DNA of 64,000 nt from Chitinophagales bacterium (GTDB taxonomy: Bacteria > Bacteroidota > Bacteroidia > Chitinophagales > LD1), in NCBI GenBank assembly GCA_019638515.1, contig JAHBTS010000001.1, positions 62,001 through 126,000 on the forward strand. The letters are read 5' to 3'. Under the pieces are notes generated by a model. The model ran no database searches, was not told where the DNA came from, and saw only the letters and a list, made by a program, of their open reading frames with translations. Of this stretch, positions 25,076-35,124 are shown in pieces. The translations under genes and the position numbers were made by a program. Position 1 is the stretch's first letter, and each line of letters begins with the position of its first letter.

Positions 25076-26629
25076 ATGGCAATAAACATTCTTTGGGCAG
25101 ATGATGAAATAGATTTGCTCAAGCCCACCATCTTGTATTTAAAAGAAAAAGGGTACACCGTTATTCCGGTAACCAACGGAAAAGATGCTTTAGATAAAGT
25201 AGATACCGAAACGGTGGACGTAGTGTTTTTAGATGAAAGCATGCCCGGACTTACCGGATTAGAAACACTATTGCGGATTAAAGAAAAGCATTCGCACTTG
25301 CCATGTGTAATGATTACCAAGAATGAAGAAGAGAACCTTATGGAAGATGCCATTGGGTCGCAAATTTCCGATTACTTGATTAAGCCGGTAAAGCCGCAAC
25401 AAATACTTTCTACTTTAAAGAAAGTAATAGACAGCAACCGCCTCATCAGCGAAAAAACATCCTCCAATTATCAAAAAGAATTTCAGTCGCTATTCATGCG
25501 CCTGCAAGATAATCTCGACTTTAATGAGTGGAAAGAACTCTATAAAAAGCTCATATACTGGGAAATAGAATTAGACAACTCCGATGCATCGCAAATGCAA
25601 GAAGTGTTTAATGCCCAAAAGGAAGAAGCCAATAGAGAGTTCAATAAGTTTGTAAGTAAAAATTACAGAAACTGGTTAAAAGAAGAAGCCCCCAACGCTC
25701 CGGTAATGAGCCATACTTTGCTTAAGAACAAGTTGTTTGGTCTGCTTAAAGAAGATAAACCTACCTTCTTGGTACTAATAGACAACCTTCGGTTCGATCA
25801 ATGGAAAGCCATTCAACCCGCAGTAAGCAATAGCTTTAGAATTGAAGAAGAAGATATCTTTTACAGCATCCTGCCCACCGTTACACAATACTCGCGCAAT
25901 GCCATATTTGCCGGAATGATGCCGCTCGAAATCCAAAAGAAATTCCCCGATAAGTGGATAATGGATGATGATGACGAAGGCAAAAATCTAAACGAAGACT
26001 ATTTTCTGAGCGAACTGCTAAAGCGCACTTTTCGCGATGAGATAAAACATCAGTATATAAAAATCACCAACCATCGCGATGGCGAAGCATTGGAAAATAA
26101 CATACACAACTACCTTACCAATAAGCTTACCGTTATTGTTTACAACTTTGTAGATATGCTCAGCCATGCACGCACCGAAATGGAAGTGCTAAAAGAACTG
26201 GCAAGCGATGAAGCTGCTTATCGCTCGTTGGCCGTGAGTTGGTTCGACCATTCCCCACTGCACAATGCACTAAAGAAAATTGCCGATAAGAATGTAAACG
26301 TGCTTATTACTACCGATCATGGCACTGTGCGTGTAAAAGACCCAAGCAAGTGCATTGGCGATCGCCAAACCACTACAAACATTCGCTACAAAACAGGTAG
26401 AAATTTAGCCTATGAAGAGCGCGATGTATTTGCCGTAAAAAACCCAGAAGAAATTTTGTTGCCCAAAGGCAACTTAACTTCATCTTATATTTTTGCAAAA
26501 GAGAATAACTACTTAGTGTATCAAAACAACTATAACCACTTTGCCAATTACTATAGAAATACCTTTCAACACGGAGGAATTTCTTTAGAAGAAATGTTGG
26601 TTCCGGTAGTTCAACTCAGCAGTAAATAG
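25076..26629 (+). CDS. porX: PorX, response regulator with PglZ effector domain
   Basis: 517-residue regulator of type IX secretion. The receiver (1-120) has WADDE at 7-11, phospho-acceptor Asp53 in FLDESMPG and Lys in LIKPVKP. A helical linker leads to a PglZ/alkaline-phosphatase-fold domain (about 200-510) with DNLRFDQWK, TVTQYSRNAIF and the metal site TTDHG (Asp414, His415). PorX of other Bacteroidota partners PorY, controls T9SS genes with SigP, and its PglZ domain hydrolyses oligonucleotide signals. PorY is not in the window. Its presence fits the T9SS cargo encoded at 7978 and 38318. Confidence 0.93.
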   Translation: MAINILWADDEIDLLKPTILYLKEKGYTVIPVTNGKDALDKVDTETVDVVFLDESMPGLTGLETLLRIKEKHSHLPCVMITKNEEENLMEDAIGSQISDYLIKPVKPQQILSTLKKVIDSNRLISEKTSSNYQKEFQSLFMRLQDNLDFNEWKELYKKLIYWEIELDNSDASQMQEVFNAQKEEANREFNKFVSKNYRNWLKEEAPNAPVMSHTLLKNKLFGLLKEDKPTFLVLIDNLRFDQWKAIQPAVSNSFRIEEEDIFYSILPTVTQYSRNAIFAGMMPLEIQKKFPDKWIMDDDDEGKNLNEDYFLSELLKRTFRDEIKHQYIKITNHRDGEALENNIHNYLTNKLTVIVYNFVDMLSHARTEMEVLKELASDEAAYRSLAVSWFDHSPLHNALKKIADKNVNVLITTDHGTVRVKDPSKCIGDRQTTTNIRYKTGRNLAYEERDVFAVKNPEEILLPKGNLTSSYIFAKENNYLVYQNNYNHFANYYRNTFQHGGISLEEMLVPVVQLSSK

Positions 26630-26645
26630 TGTAGTACTTACAGTA

Positions 26646-27896
26646 TTAGCTAATACCTAATTTAGCAAGCCAGCCTCTGCCAAAAGAAACAGCACCGCGC
26701 GGGTCGCGTCTTGCAATCATTTCAGCTTCGTGCCTTATGCGCTGTGGAGTTTTCCGAACTCTAAAATCTAAAAAGTGAGAGCCTTTATAGAGTGTGTTTT
26801 GCGGAGCATTGTAAGAAGCTCGTAGCCCTTTTAATTCATAAGGTGCAATCAATTGGCAATTATTGGCAAGCCGTATAAGTGTACTAATATCACCTTTAGA
26901 TTTTTCTACTTCGTCCATCCACGTTCTACCTAAACTTCCACCTGCGAGGAATGCAAGTAAGGTGCTGGTTTCGGCTTCAGTAATTAAATAGGCTCCTAAA
27001 ATAGGGCACAACTCAATATCGTTGGCATCAAACTCTGCCAGCGACTCCAATAATTGATTTCCTTGCTTAAACTCCATAAAGTTTTGGCGGGTTCTCATAA
27101 TGGAATACAATAATTTCAATGCTGTTTTGGCAAAGCCTGCCGCACTTCCAATTACTGCGCCTCCATCTACAAACACACTAGCCGTTTGGGCAGATCCGGC
27201 TGCTATGTCTAAAGCTGCATTATAGGCATAATCATTTCTTTTTCGCTCTAGGAGCGCTCTTACTGCATATAAGCCGCTGCGCGGATTGCCGGGTGTAACT
27301 ATGCCCGATAGCTTTGTTATTTTATTGATGTTCTTCTGTTTTAAAATAGCATTCACGCTATTTACTACACCTTGTCCTAAGTTAGTGGCAGCGCCAATTA
27401 GCGGAAGGCAGCCCATTACTTCTTTAGCTAAATCCACACCACTATCTACGGCAGCCGCACCAATAAGTCCACTTTCTTTAACCATCTCTACTATGCCGGT
27501 GAGCGCTTGTTCCTGCATAGGGTCTATAGCTTTTTCTACACCCCAAGTTGCACCGGCTTTTATCATAGCTAAAGCATCGGCAGGACCCTGCCCTTTCACC
27601 AAGGCATCCATTTTATCGTGGCGGTTATTTGTTGGAATGCCCCTGCCAACTACAGCATTGCTTCGTGCACGCGTACCGGTATTGGCATTTAGAAAATTAG
27701 GATTGGCTGTTTTAGCTTTCTTATACTCATCAAATGCAGCATTTTTACAAGCAACAATCATTTGTCTATAAGCGGCTACTTTGCCAGGTTTCCATTCTAA
27801 ACGGGCTCCGGTAAAAACTCTGCGTGGAAGCGATGCGGCCGCAGCTTTAAATACTTGTTGTAATTGCTGCATTTCTTCCTGTGTAAAATCAGGCAT
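26646..27896 (-). CDS. unknown Gly/Ala-rich protein, possible effector-like
   Basis: 416 residues with no family I recognise. No classic signal peptide. Three weakly hydrophobic Gly/Ala-rich helical regions (about 142-183, 228-266 and 297-320) separate basic soluble parts; the C-terminus is Arg-rich (RVRKTPQRIRHE, ending FGRGWLAKLGIS). This pattern resembles membrane-inserting or polymorphic-toxin-associated proteins more than an enzyme, but that is only an impression. It stands alone between porX (convergent, 16 nt) and the AarF gene (divergent). No immunity-like small gene is seen next to it. Confidence 0.65.
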   Translation of the reverse strand: MPDFTQEEMQQLQQVFKAAAASLPRRVFTGARLEWKPGKVAAYRQMIVACKNAAFDEYKKAKTANPNFLNANTGTRARSNAVVGRGIPTNNRHDKMDALVKGQGPADALAMIKAGATWGVEKAIDPMQEQALTGIVEMVKESGLIGAAAVDSGVDLAKEVMGCLPLIGAATNLGQGVVNSVNAILKQKNINKITKLSGIVTPGNPRSGLYAVRALLERKRNDYAYNAALDIAAGSAQTASVFVDGGAVIGSAAGFAKTALKLLYSIMRTRQNFMEFKQGNQLLESLAEFDANDIELCPILGAYLITEAETSTLLAFLAGGSLGRTWMDEVEKSKGDISTLIRLANNCQLIAPYELKGLRASYNAPQNTLYKGSHFLDFRVRKTPQRIRHEAEMIARRDPRGAVSFGRGWLAKLGIS

Positions 27897-28045
27897 GGTA
27901 CATTATTTTTTATGGATGAAGGCTTAAAGAAAAGTTATTTTTAGAATATAGGATAGCAATAAGGTATTTTATTGCACCGGAAAATTATGGAGGCAAGGGT
28001 GGTTCGTTTTTCAGTATTCAAACTAATGCTACATTTAGCACCCGA

Positions 28046-29734
28046 ATGAGTTTAAATAACACTTTCCGCAACTTAGGACGTACCAGAGAAATTTTGGGAG
28101 TACTTGTGAAATATGGCTTTGAAGACCTTATTGCCAATAGTACTTTGCGTAATTTGGTTACAGAAAGTATGCGCCTGCGCTGGCTACGCGATGAAAAACC
28201 AGCATTGGAATACACTCGTTGGGAGCGCATTCGTATGGCAGCGGTAGAGTTGGGACCTACTTTTGTAAAATTGGCTCAGGTGCTTAGCAATCGCCCCGAT
28301 ATTGTTCCCGAAGCACTAGTAAAGGAGTTTGAAAAACTGCAAGATAAAGTTCCTCCTTTTGAGTATGCAAAGGTAAAGGTGATTATAGAGAAGGAGTCGC
28401 GGAAAAAGATAACCGATATTTTTGAAGAGTTTAGCGAAGTGCCAATAGCCTCTGCTTCAATTGGGCAAGTGCATAAAGCAAAGTTGAAAACAGGGGAAGA
28501 TGTAGTTGTGAAAATTCAGCGCCCGGAAGTACGCGAAGTAGTAGAGCGCGATTTAAGTATTTTGCGCGAAGTGGTGCGCAGGAGCGATCGCTATCTTAAA
28601 AAGCAAGGAATATTAAATGCCGAAGAAGTAGTAACTGTATTTGAGCGCTCCATGCACAAAGAGCTCGATTACCTTAACGAAGCTCGTAATATAGAACGCT
28701 TCCGTAATTATTATAAAAGCAGGAGAGATTTTTATGTGCCTAAGGTTTACCGCGAGTTTAGTACCTCTAAAATAATGGTGATGGAGTTTGTGCGCGGTTG
28801 TAAAATTACCGATGTGCGCCAACTACGCGAGTGGGGAATAGAACCGGAAAAAATAGTAGAGCGTGGCATGGATATTTACCTTACTCAAATCTTTGAGCAT
28901 GGTTTTTTTCATGGCGATCCACACCCGGGAAATATATTGGTACGGCAAGATGGCACTATTATTCTTTTAGATTTTGGTATGGTAGGGCAATTGATGAAAA
29001 AAGATAAATATGCCTTCGCGGGAATCTTTATTGCCATGAGCCGTAGCGATGCCCGCGAAATGGCAGTGCAATTTCGCAAATTGGCTATTGAAGATAATAT
29101 AACCGATATGCGCCAGTTTGTATATGATCTTAACGATTTAATAGAAGATTATGCGCATTTAGATGTGAGTGAAAGCAGCATTCAAGATGTAATAACACGC
29201 CTGCAAAAAATAATGTTTGATTATAAAATCACAGTGCCGGGCGGGGTGTTTATTATCTTTCGGGCATTTGCTATTTTAGAAGGAATAGGAAAAAAAATGC
29301 ACCCTAATTTTAAAACATACGACTTTATTCGACCCTATGGACAGCGCCTTGTTACCGAACAGCTTCGCCCCGAAAATTTAACAGCCGAAGCTCAATCGCG
29401 CTTTTCTAATCTTAATGCGTTTTTAAACTCATTTCCGGTAGAGCTGCGTAATATTCTTCAAAAAACACAGAAAGGAAAGTTGCATTTTGAAGTAGAGTTG
29501 CAGGGATATGGTTATGCGCTTAAAAAGTGGGATAGTATTACCAATCGTATTGTAATTACTTACATTATTTGTGCACTTATTATTGGTTCTTCTATAGCTT
29601 TATTGGCAAAATTTCCAACTGAAATGGAATTTGTTTACGGTGTAAATAAATGGAGTTTCACGGGATACTGCATTGCTGGCGGATTGTTTGTAATTCTGCT
29701 TTACACCATTTTAAGAAGAAGGATTTACAAGTAA
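28046..29734 (+). CDS. AarF/ABC1/UbiB family kinase-like protein
   Basis: 562 residues: an atypical-kinase domain (about 60-440) and two C-terminal membrane helices (about 495-560). UbiB-family motifs are visible: LGPTFVKLAQVLSNRPDIVP (the KxGQ motif, here KLAQ), the Ala-rich loop SASIGQVHKA, Lys in VVVKIQRP, HGDPHPGN and LLDFGMVG. The family supports quinone or isoprenoid lipid metabolism through ATPase activity; Bacteroidota make menaquinone, so a menaquinone-related role is expected. A TACATTTA element lies just upstream of ATG 28046. No other quinone gene is adjacent. Confidence 0.9.
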   Translation: MSLNNTFRNLGRTREILGVLVKYGFEDLIANSTLRNLVTESMRLRWLRDEKPALEYTRWERIRMAAVELGPTFVKLAQVLSNRPDIVPEALVKEFEKLQDKVPPFEYAKVKVIIEKESRKKITDIFEEFSEVPIASASIGQVHKAKLKTGEDVVVKIQRPEVREVVERDLSILREVVRRSDRYLKKQGILNAEEVVTVFERSMHKELDYLNEARNIERFRNYYKSRRDFYVPKVYREFSTSKIMVMEFVRGCKITDVRQLREWGIEPEKIVERGMDIYLTQIFEHGFFHGDPHPGNILVRQDGTIILLDFGMVGQLMKKDKYAFAGIFIAMSRSDAREMAVQFRKLAIEDNITDMRQFVYDLNDLIEDYAHLDVSESSIQDVITRLQKIMFDYKITVPGGVFIIFRAFAILEGIGKKMHPNFKTYDFIRPYGQRLVTEQLRPENLTAEAQSRFSNLNAFLNSFPVELRNILQKTQKGKLHFEVELQGYGYALKKWDSITNRIVITYIICALIIGSSIALLAKFPTEMEFVYGVNKWSFTGYCIAGGLFVILLYTILRRRIYK

Positions 29735-29752
29735 CTTTAAACTTTCAATCTA

Positions 29753-30838
29753 ATGAAAAAGATGATAAAAATTGCGCTGCTCGTTTTGCTTACTCCGGTA
29801 GTGTTGTTTGCGCTTTATGTTGTGGGTAATATAGTGTTTGCCAGTATTACAAAGTTTAAACCGCAGGCCGAAGAACTGCTTACCATAAGTAAAAAAGGTA
29901 TAGCAGAAAGTGCTGTGATTGCAACCGATAGCAGTACTGCAAATACACTCAAGTTTTTAATTTGGAATATTGGATATGGAGGTTTGGGTGCCGAAGCCGA
30001 TTTTTTTTACGATGGGGGAAAAATGGTAGTAAGTCCAAAAGAGTGGGTAGAAAAATACAATGCAGGAATAGTTGAATACTTGAAGAATACGGATGCCGAT
30101 TTTGTTCTGTTGCAAGAAGCCGATACAGCAGGAAGAAGAAGTTGGAATATCAATCAAAAAGAAAATATTGCGCAGGCACTTCCTGCGTTTAATTATTCGT
30201 TTGCCGTAAATTACGATGTGCGTTTTGTTCCTGTGCCTTATACCAATCCAATGGGCAGAGTGTTAGGTGGTTTACTTTCGCTTTCAAAACCCGGACCAAT
30301 AGAAAGTAAGCGTATTCAGTTGCCCAATAAAGATAAGTTTCCCGACCAACTTTTTTATTTAGAAAGATGCTTGTTGCTGCAACGCTTTCCGATTACAAAT
30401 AGCAAAAAAGAACTGGTGGTAGTAAATACACATTTCGAAGCGTACGATAATGGCGATGTAAAGCAAAAACAAATGGCATTTACAAAGAAAATTCTAGAGG
30501 CAGAATATGCTAAAGGAAATTATGTGGTAATGGGTGGCGATTGGAATATTGCGCCTCCGGGTATAGATGCCTATGCTTTTGCCAAAGAGCCGGAAACCGA
30601 TTATTTACACATCAATGCCGATGCAAATTATATTTCGGGATGGAAATATGTTTTCGATTCTTCTAGAGGCTCTAATCGCAAAAACAAAACAGCCTTCAGC
30701 CCTGAAAAAACATTTACTACGGTAATAGATTATTTTTTGGTTTCACCCAATATAGAAGCTGTAAATATAGAAACCATAGACTTGGGTTTTAAGTATAGCG
30801 ACCACCAGCCTGTGCGTATGGAAGTAAAGCTAAAGTAG
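29753..30838 (+). CDS. endonuclease/exonuclease/phosphatase (EEP) family protein
   Basis: 361 residues with an N-terminal membrane anchor or signal (7-30) and a periplasmic EEP domain. Motifs: IWNIGYGG, LLQEADTAGRR (metal-binding Glu), NTHFEAYDNG, MGGDWNIAP (Asp-x-Asn) and the closing SDHQPVRMEV, with catalytic His in SDHQP. EEP members hydrolyse phosphodiesters in nucleic acids, phosphoinositides or sphingomyelin; which one applies cannot be told. The gene starts 18 nt after the AarF stop, so both are likely on one transcript. Confidence 0.85.
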   Translation: MKKMIKIALLVLLTPVVLFALYVVGNIVFASITKFKPQAEELLTISKKGIAESAVIATDSSTANTLKFLIWNIGYGGLGAEADFFYDGGKMVVSPKEWVEKYNAGIVEYLKNTDADFVLLQEADTAGRRSWNINQKENIAQALPAFNYSFAVNYDVRFVPVPYTNPMGRVLGGLLSLSKPGPIESKRIQLPNKDKFPDQLFYLERCLLLQRFPITNSKKELVVVNTHFEAYDNGDVKQKQMAFTKKILEAEYAKGNYVVMGGDWNIAPPGIDAYAFAKEPETDYLHINADANYISGWKYVFDSSRGSNRKNKTAFSPEKTFTTVIDYFLVSPNIEAVNIETIDLGFKYSDHQPVRMEVKLK

Positions 30839-30871
30839 GTAAACAGCATTTTAATTAAAGCATCATACAGT

Positions 30872-31507
30872 ATGGAGTTACTTCCGGATTCAATCAATAA
30901 CTATATAGAAAATAATGCTTCGGCAGAAGATGAAGTGTTAGCAAAACTTACGCGCGAAACACATTTAAAAGTGCAAATGCCGCAAATGCTGAGCGGCAAT
31001 ATCCAAGGTAAATTTCTAGAAACCATTAGCCGCATGTTGCAGCCAAAAAGAATTTTAGAAATTGGAACTTTTACAGGATACTCGGCATTGTGTTTGGCAA
31101 AAGGATTAAGTAAAGATGGTGTGTTGCATACCATAGATATTAACGAAGAGTTGCGCAGTATGGTAGCCAAGTATATTGCTATGGCTCACTTAGAAAGCAA
31201 TATTGTATTGCACAGCGGCAATGCTGCCAATATCATTTCTACTCTAAACGAAACGTTCGATTTGGTGTTTATTGATGCCGATAAGCAGAACTATAGTTTG
31301 TATTTTGATTTGGTAATAGATAAGGTTCGCCCCGGTGGTTTTATTGTTGCCGACAACGTACTTTGGAGCGGCAAAGTAGCACTCGATAAACACGATAAAG
31401 ATACCGCAGCTTTGCATGCATACAATCAAAAAGTATTGCACGATAAACGAGTGGAAAATTTTATTTTGCCACTGCGCGATGGTTTAAACATTGCCAGAAA
31501 ACTGTAG
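30872..31507 (+). CDS. class I SAM-dependent O-methyltransferase
   Basis: 211-residue cation-dependent O-methyltransferase (methyltransf_3, COMT/CCoAOMT-like). SAM-binding motif I is ILEIGTFTGYSALCLA; LHTIDINEE is the acidic ribose-binding strand. Metal-binding residues are in DLVFIDADKQNY and VADNVLWSG. The predicted substrate is a catechol-like vicinal diol. It follows the EEP gene by 33 nt in the same direction. No obvious pathway partner is adjacent. Confidence 0.88.
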   Translation: MELLPDSINNYIENNASAEDEVLAKLTRETHLKVQMPQMLSGNIQGKFLETISRMLQPKRILEIGTFTGYSALCLAKGLSKDGVLHTIDINEELRSMVAKYIAMAHLESNIVLHSGNAANIISTLNETFDLVFIDADKQNYSLYFDLVIDKVRPGGFIVADNVLWSGKVALDKHDKDTAALHAYNQKVLHDKRVENFILPLRDGLNIARKL

Positions 31508-31585
31508 CTATTCAAGAAATTGGTAGCAGTTAAATAATTCCTAAACAACTTCGTTTCTAAAATTTGCAGGTTATTTTAGCATATA

Positions 31586-34500
31586 ATGAGCCAAGAGCGT
31601 TACAACGATTTATTGATTAAGTTAGATGCCTTTACCCGAAAGTACTACCTAAATGAAGTATTGCGCGGTGTTATTTTTACAGGCATTTATGTGTTGGCGC
31701 TATTCTTGGCGGTAAACCTTACCGAGTATTACTTGTTTCTTTCGGCTCCTCTGCGCAAAGTGTTATTTTATGGTTTTGTGTTTTCATCTTTATTGGTAGT
31801 AGCGCGGTTTGTGCTGCTGCCGCTGCTACACTACTATAAGTTAGGAAAAATTATTTCGCACGAGAAGGCAGCCGAAATTATAGGCAAACATTTTGTATCA
31901 GTAAAAGATAAGTTGCTGAATGTATTGCAACTTAACCGCATGGCTTCGGGTAGCGAATACAGTTTGCTGCAAGCAAGTATTCAACAAAAAATTGCAGAGC
32001 TAAAGCCAATCAATTTCTCGTTAGCCATAGATCTTAAGCAGAATAAAAAATATATAAAATTTCTACTGCCTCCATTGATGGTGTTGCTGTTCATAATTAT
32101 TGCAGCACCCAATATTATTACCGAAAGCAGTAAGCGTTTATATTTCAATAATAGAGAGTTTGAACCGGAAGCTCCTTTCACCTTTGTAATAGAAAACAAA
32201 GAACTGAAAGCTTTGCAGCACTCCGGCTTCACGCTTAGCGTAAAAATAGAAGGCAAAGTGTTGCCGGCAGAGGTTTTTTTAGAAACAGAAAAGCAAAATT
32301 TCAAGCTAAAGAAAAAAGCAGGAAACGTATTTGAGCACGAGTTTAGTTCGTTGCAGCAATCGGTATTGTTTCGCTTGCAGGCAAGTGGCTTCTATTCAAA
32401 ACAGTATGAATTGGCAGTAGTGGCAAAGCCCGGAATTTCTTCGTTCGATGTGCACTGCAACTATCCTGCATACATTGGCAAGCAAGATGAAACTTTGCGC
32501 AGCATGGGCGATTTAAATGTGCCGATTGGAACCAAAATTTCATGGTTGTTTAAAACCACTCAAGCATCTTCGGTAAAGGTAAAAATGGACGATGCTGTGT
32601 ATAATTTAGAGCAAAAAGAGGCTGGTGAATTTCAGTTGGTACAAACGGCCAAGCATTCGCTTCGCTACACATTGTATATATCTAACGCCAATACCGGCAT
32701 AGAAGATTCTGTAAGCTATAATTTAAATGTAATTCCAGATTTATATCCAACCATCAACCTTACCGAAAAGCGCGATTCCACCAATAAAGATTACTTCTAT
32801 TATTTGGGCGAAGCAGCCGATGATTACGGAGTACGCAACATATCGTTTCATTATTTTATTGAGCGCGAAGATTCTTCACAAAACTCCAATGTGAAACAAC
32901 TTACCAATGTGCCAATTGTGTCCGGCAATACCAATACGCGTTTTACATATTTCTGGAACATAAAAGAAATTGGACTTAAATCGGGCGATAAAATGAGCTA
33001 TTATTTTGAAGTATGGGATAATGACGGCATCAATGGCAGTAAAAGTACCCGCAGCGATATCCGCAACTTTAATATGCCATCGCAGCGCGCATTAGAAAAA
33101 GAAATAAATAACCAAAGCAGCGAACTCAAGAAAGATTTAAGTGCTTCTATGAAACAGGCAAAAGACCTAAAAGAAAAGTTGAAAGAAGCGCAAGACAAAA
33201 TGCTCGAAAAGAAAAATCTAAATTGGGAAGATAAAAAGAACCTGAGCGAACTTGCCGATAAGCAAAAAGAACTTCAAGAGCAGCTAAAAGAAATTAAAAA
33301 TAAGCTCAATGAAACTATTAAGAAGCAAGAAGACATAAAACCTGTTAGCGAACAACTCAAGCAGAAGCAAGAAAAGTTGCAAGATTTATTCAACAAGGTT
33401 TTAGATGAAGAAATAAAAAAACTCTATGAAAAATTAGAGAAAATGCTCGAAGAGCTAAACAAAAAAGATGCCATCGAGAAAATGGGCGAAATGGAAATGA
33501 GCAACGAAAAGCTAGAGAAAGAACTCGATCGCATGTTGGAACTCTTTAAAAAGTTGGAGTTCAATAAAAAGTTAGAAGAAACTGCCGACAAGTTAGAGCA
33601 ATTAGCCAAAAAAGAAGAAGAGTTGGCAAAACAAACAGAACAGCAAAAAGAAAATACCACCAGCGATAAAGCGCAAGACAAAAACAATAAAGACGGCAAA
33701 GCCGATACCAACCAACAGGCACAGCAAAAGAAGCTGCAAGACGAACAAAAGAAACTGCAAGAGCAGTTAAAAGAAGCCAAGCAAGATCTTAATGATTTGA
33801 AAAAGCTAAACGAAGAAAGCAAGAGCGGCCAAGATATGAAAGAGGCAGAACAGAGCATGGAAACTGCCGATAAGCAAATGGATGAAGCCCAGCAGCAAAT
33901 GGAACAAAATCAAAATCAAAAAGCTGCACAAAATCAAAAAAGCGCTGCCAACAACATGAAAAATGCAGCACAGAAAATGAAAGACATGAAAAACAAAATG
34001 GAGCAAGATGCCATGGCAGAAGACATGCAAGCACTGCGCCAGTTGCTTAAAAACATCATGAAACTTTCATTCGAGCAAGAAAAACTCATGGATGAATTGA
34101 AAGCCATAAACATCAACAATCCAAAGTATGTGCAACTAATGAAAGCACAGCAGAAAATTCGCGAAAATTCTAAAATGGTTGAAGATAGCCTCTATGCACT
34201 TGCCCGCAGGCAAGAAAGCATAGAAAGTTTTGTTACCAAAGAAATGAATAACGTAAACCGCTATCTCTCCAAATCCATAGAGCGGTTAGAAGATCGCTAC
34301 ATTTCAAACGCACTAAGCGATCAACAATTTGTAATGACAGGATACAATAACCTGGCACTTATGCTCAGCGAAAGCCTGCAAAACATGCAAATGCAAATGA
34401 GCGAAAGCCAAAGCGACCAACAGCAAAGCGGCAAGCCGAGCGCTGCCTGCAAAAAGCCCGGCAAAAACAACAAAGGAATGCCCAATATGTCGCAAATGCA

Positions 34501-35017
34501 AAAGCAGCTAAACGATAAAATAAACCAATTGGGCGAAATGATGAAGCGCGAAGGCAAAGGCCAGCAAGGTAATCGCGAATACCAAAGAGAACTAAGTAAG
34601 CAGTTTAGCGAGTTGGCAGGCAAGCAGGCAGAACTGCGCAAAGCATTGGAAAAAATAAACCAAGAGCAAAATAAAGACGGCAAAAACTCTCTAGGCAACT
34701 TAGGCGAAGCCATAGATAAAATGAACCAAACCGAAACTCAATTGGTAAACAAGCAGCTCACCACCGAAATGCTCAAACGCCAGCAAGAAATTTTTACCCG
34801 CCTGCTCGAAGCAGAAAATGCCCAACGCCAACGCGATGAGCAACCGGAGCGCGAAAGCCGCACCGGGCAAGACCAAAACAGAACCATGCCGCCAGCCCTC
34901 GAAGAATACTTAAAGCAACAGCAGCAGCAAGCCGATTTTTACAAAACCACACCTCCGGCTTTAAAGCCATACTACAAGCAACTTTCGGAGCAGTATTTCA
35001 GAAATTTGAGCCAGTAA
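31586..35017 (+). CDS. DUF4175 family giant membrane protein with coiled coil
   Basis: 1143 residues. Two or three membrane helices at the N-terminus (about 24-75 and 150-175) are followed by a beta-rich periplasmic region (about 190-500). A very long Lys/Glu/Gln-rich coiled coil follows (about 510-830), then a Gln/Asn-rich, low-complexity C-terminal third ending YYKQLSEQYFRNLSQ. This matches the Bacteroidota family DUF4175, often listed beside chromosome-segregation or surface proteins but without known function. The coiled coil is long enough to span the periplasm. The gene is preceded by TAAAATTTG, a promoter-like element with one extra base. Confidence 0.85.
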   Translation: MSQERYNDLLIKLDAFTRKYYLNEVLRGVIFTGIYVLALFLAVNLTEYYLFLSAPLRKVLFYGFVFSSLLVVARFVLLPLLHYYKLGKIISHEKAAEIIGKHFVSVKDKLLNVLQLNRMASGSEYSLLQASIQQKIAELKPINFSLAIDLKQNKKYIKFLLPPLMVLLFIIIAAPNIITESSKRLYFNNREFEPEAPFTFVIENKELKALQHSGFTLSVKIEGKVLPAEVFLETEKQNFKLKKKAGNVFEHEFSSLQQSVLFRLQASGFYSKQYELAVVAKPGISSFDVHCNYPAYIGKQDETLRSMGDLNVPIGTKISWLFKTTQASSVKVKMDDAVYNLEQKEAGEFQLVQTAKHSLRYTLYISNANTGIEDSVSYNLNVIPDLYPTINLTEKRDSTNKDYFYYLGEAADDYGVRNISFHYFIEREDSSQNSNVKQLTNVPIVSGNTNTRFTYFWNIKEIGLKSGDKMSYYFEVWDNDGINGSKSTRSDIRNFNMPSQRALEKEINNQSSELKKDLSASMKQAKDLKEKLKEAQDKMLEKKNLNWEDKKNLSELADKQKELQEQLKEIKNKLNETIKKQEDIKPVSEQLKQKQEKLQDLFNKVLDEEIKKLYEKLEKMLEELNKKDAIEKMGEMEMSNEKLEKELDRMLELFKKLEFNKKLEETADKLEQLAKKEEELAKQTEQQKENTTSDKAQDKNNKDGKADTNQQAQQKKLQDEQKKLQEQLKEAKQDLNDLKKLNEESKSGQDMKEAEQSMETADKQMDEAQQQMEQNQNQKAAQNQKSAANNMKNAAQKMKDMKNKMEQDAMAEDMQALRQLLKNIMKLSFEQEKLMDELKAININNPKYVQLMKAQQKIRENSKMVEDSLYALARRQESIESFVTKEMNNVNRYLSKSIERLEDRYISNALSDQQFVMTGYNNLALMLSESLQNMQMQMSESQSDQQQSGKPSAACKKPGKNNKGMPNMSQMQKQLNDKINQLGEMMKREGKGQQGNREYQRELSKQFSELAGKQAELRKALEKINQEQNKDGKNSLGNLGEAIDKMNQTETQLVNKQLTTEMLKRQQEIFTRLLEAENAQRQRDEQPERESRTGQDQNRTMPPALEEYLKQQQQQADFYKTTPPALKPYYKQLSEQYFRNLSQ

Positions 35018-35072
35018 AAGCCCTATTTGGCTGCATTATCACCCTTATGGAAGATTATTTCTTTCAATGAAA

Positions 35073-35103
35073 TTTGTGAAAGCAAAATATTTTAGCATCT
35101 TTG
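35073..35103 (+). promoter_or_regulatory. promoter of the rpmB-rpmG-DUF4295 operon
   Basis: TTTG at 35073-35076, a 19-nt spacer, and CATCTTTG at 35096-35103 (one mismatch to TAnnTTTG). The ATG of rpmB is 22 nt further on. Confidence 0.7.
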
Positions 35104-35124
35104 CACCCCAAAATTTTTGAAGCA

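Noticed and set aside
33424..33858. Open frame antisense to the DUF4175 coiled coil, Ser/Leu/Phe-rich
   Set aside because: Its composition is the mirror of Lys/Glu/Gln codons on the other strand.
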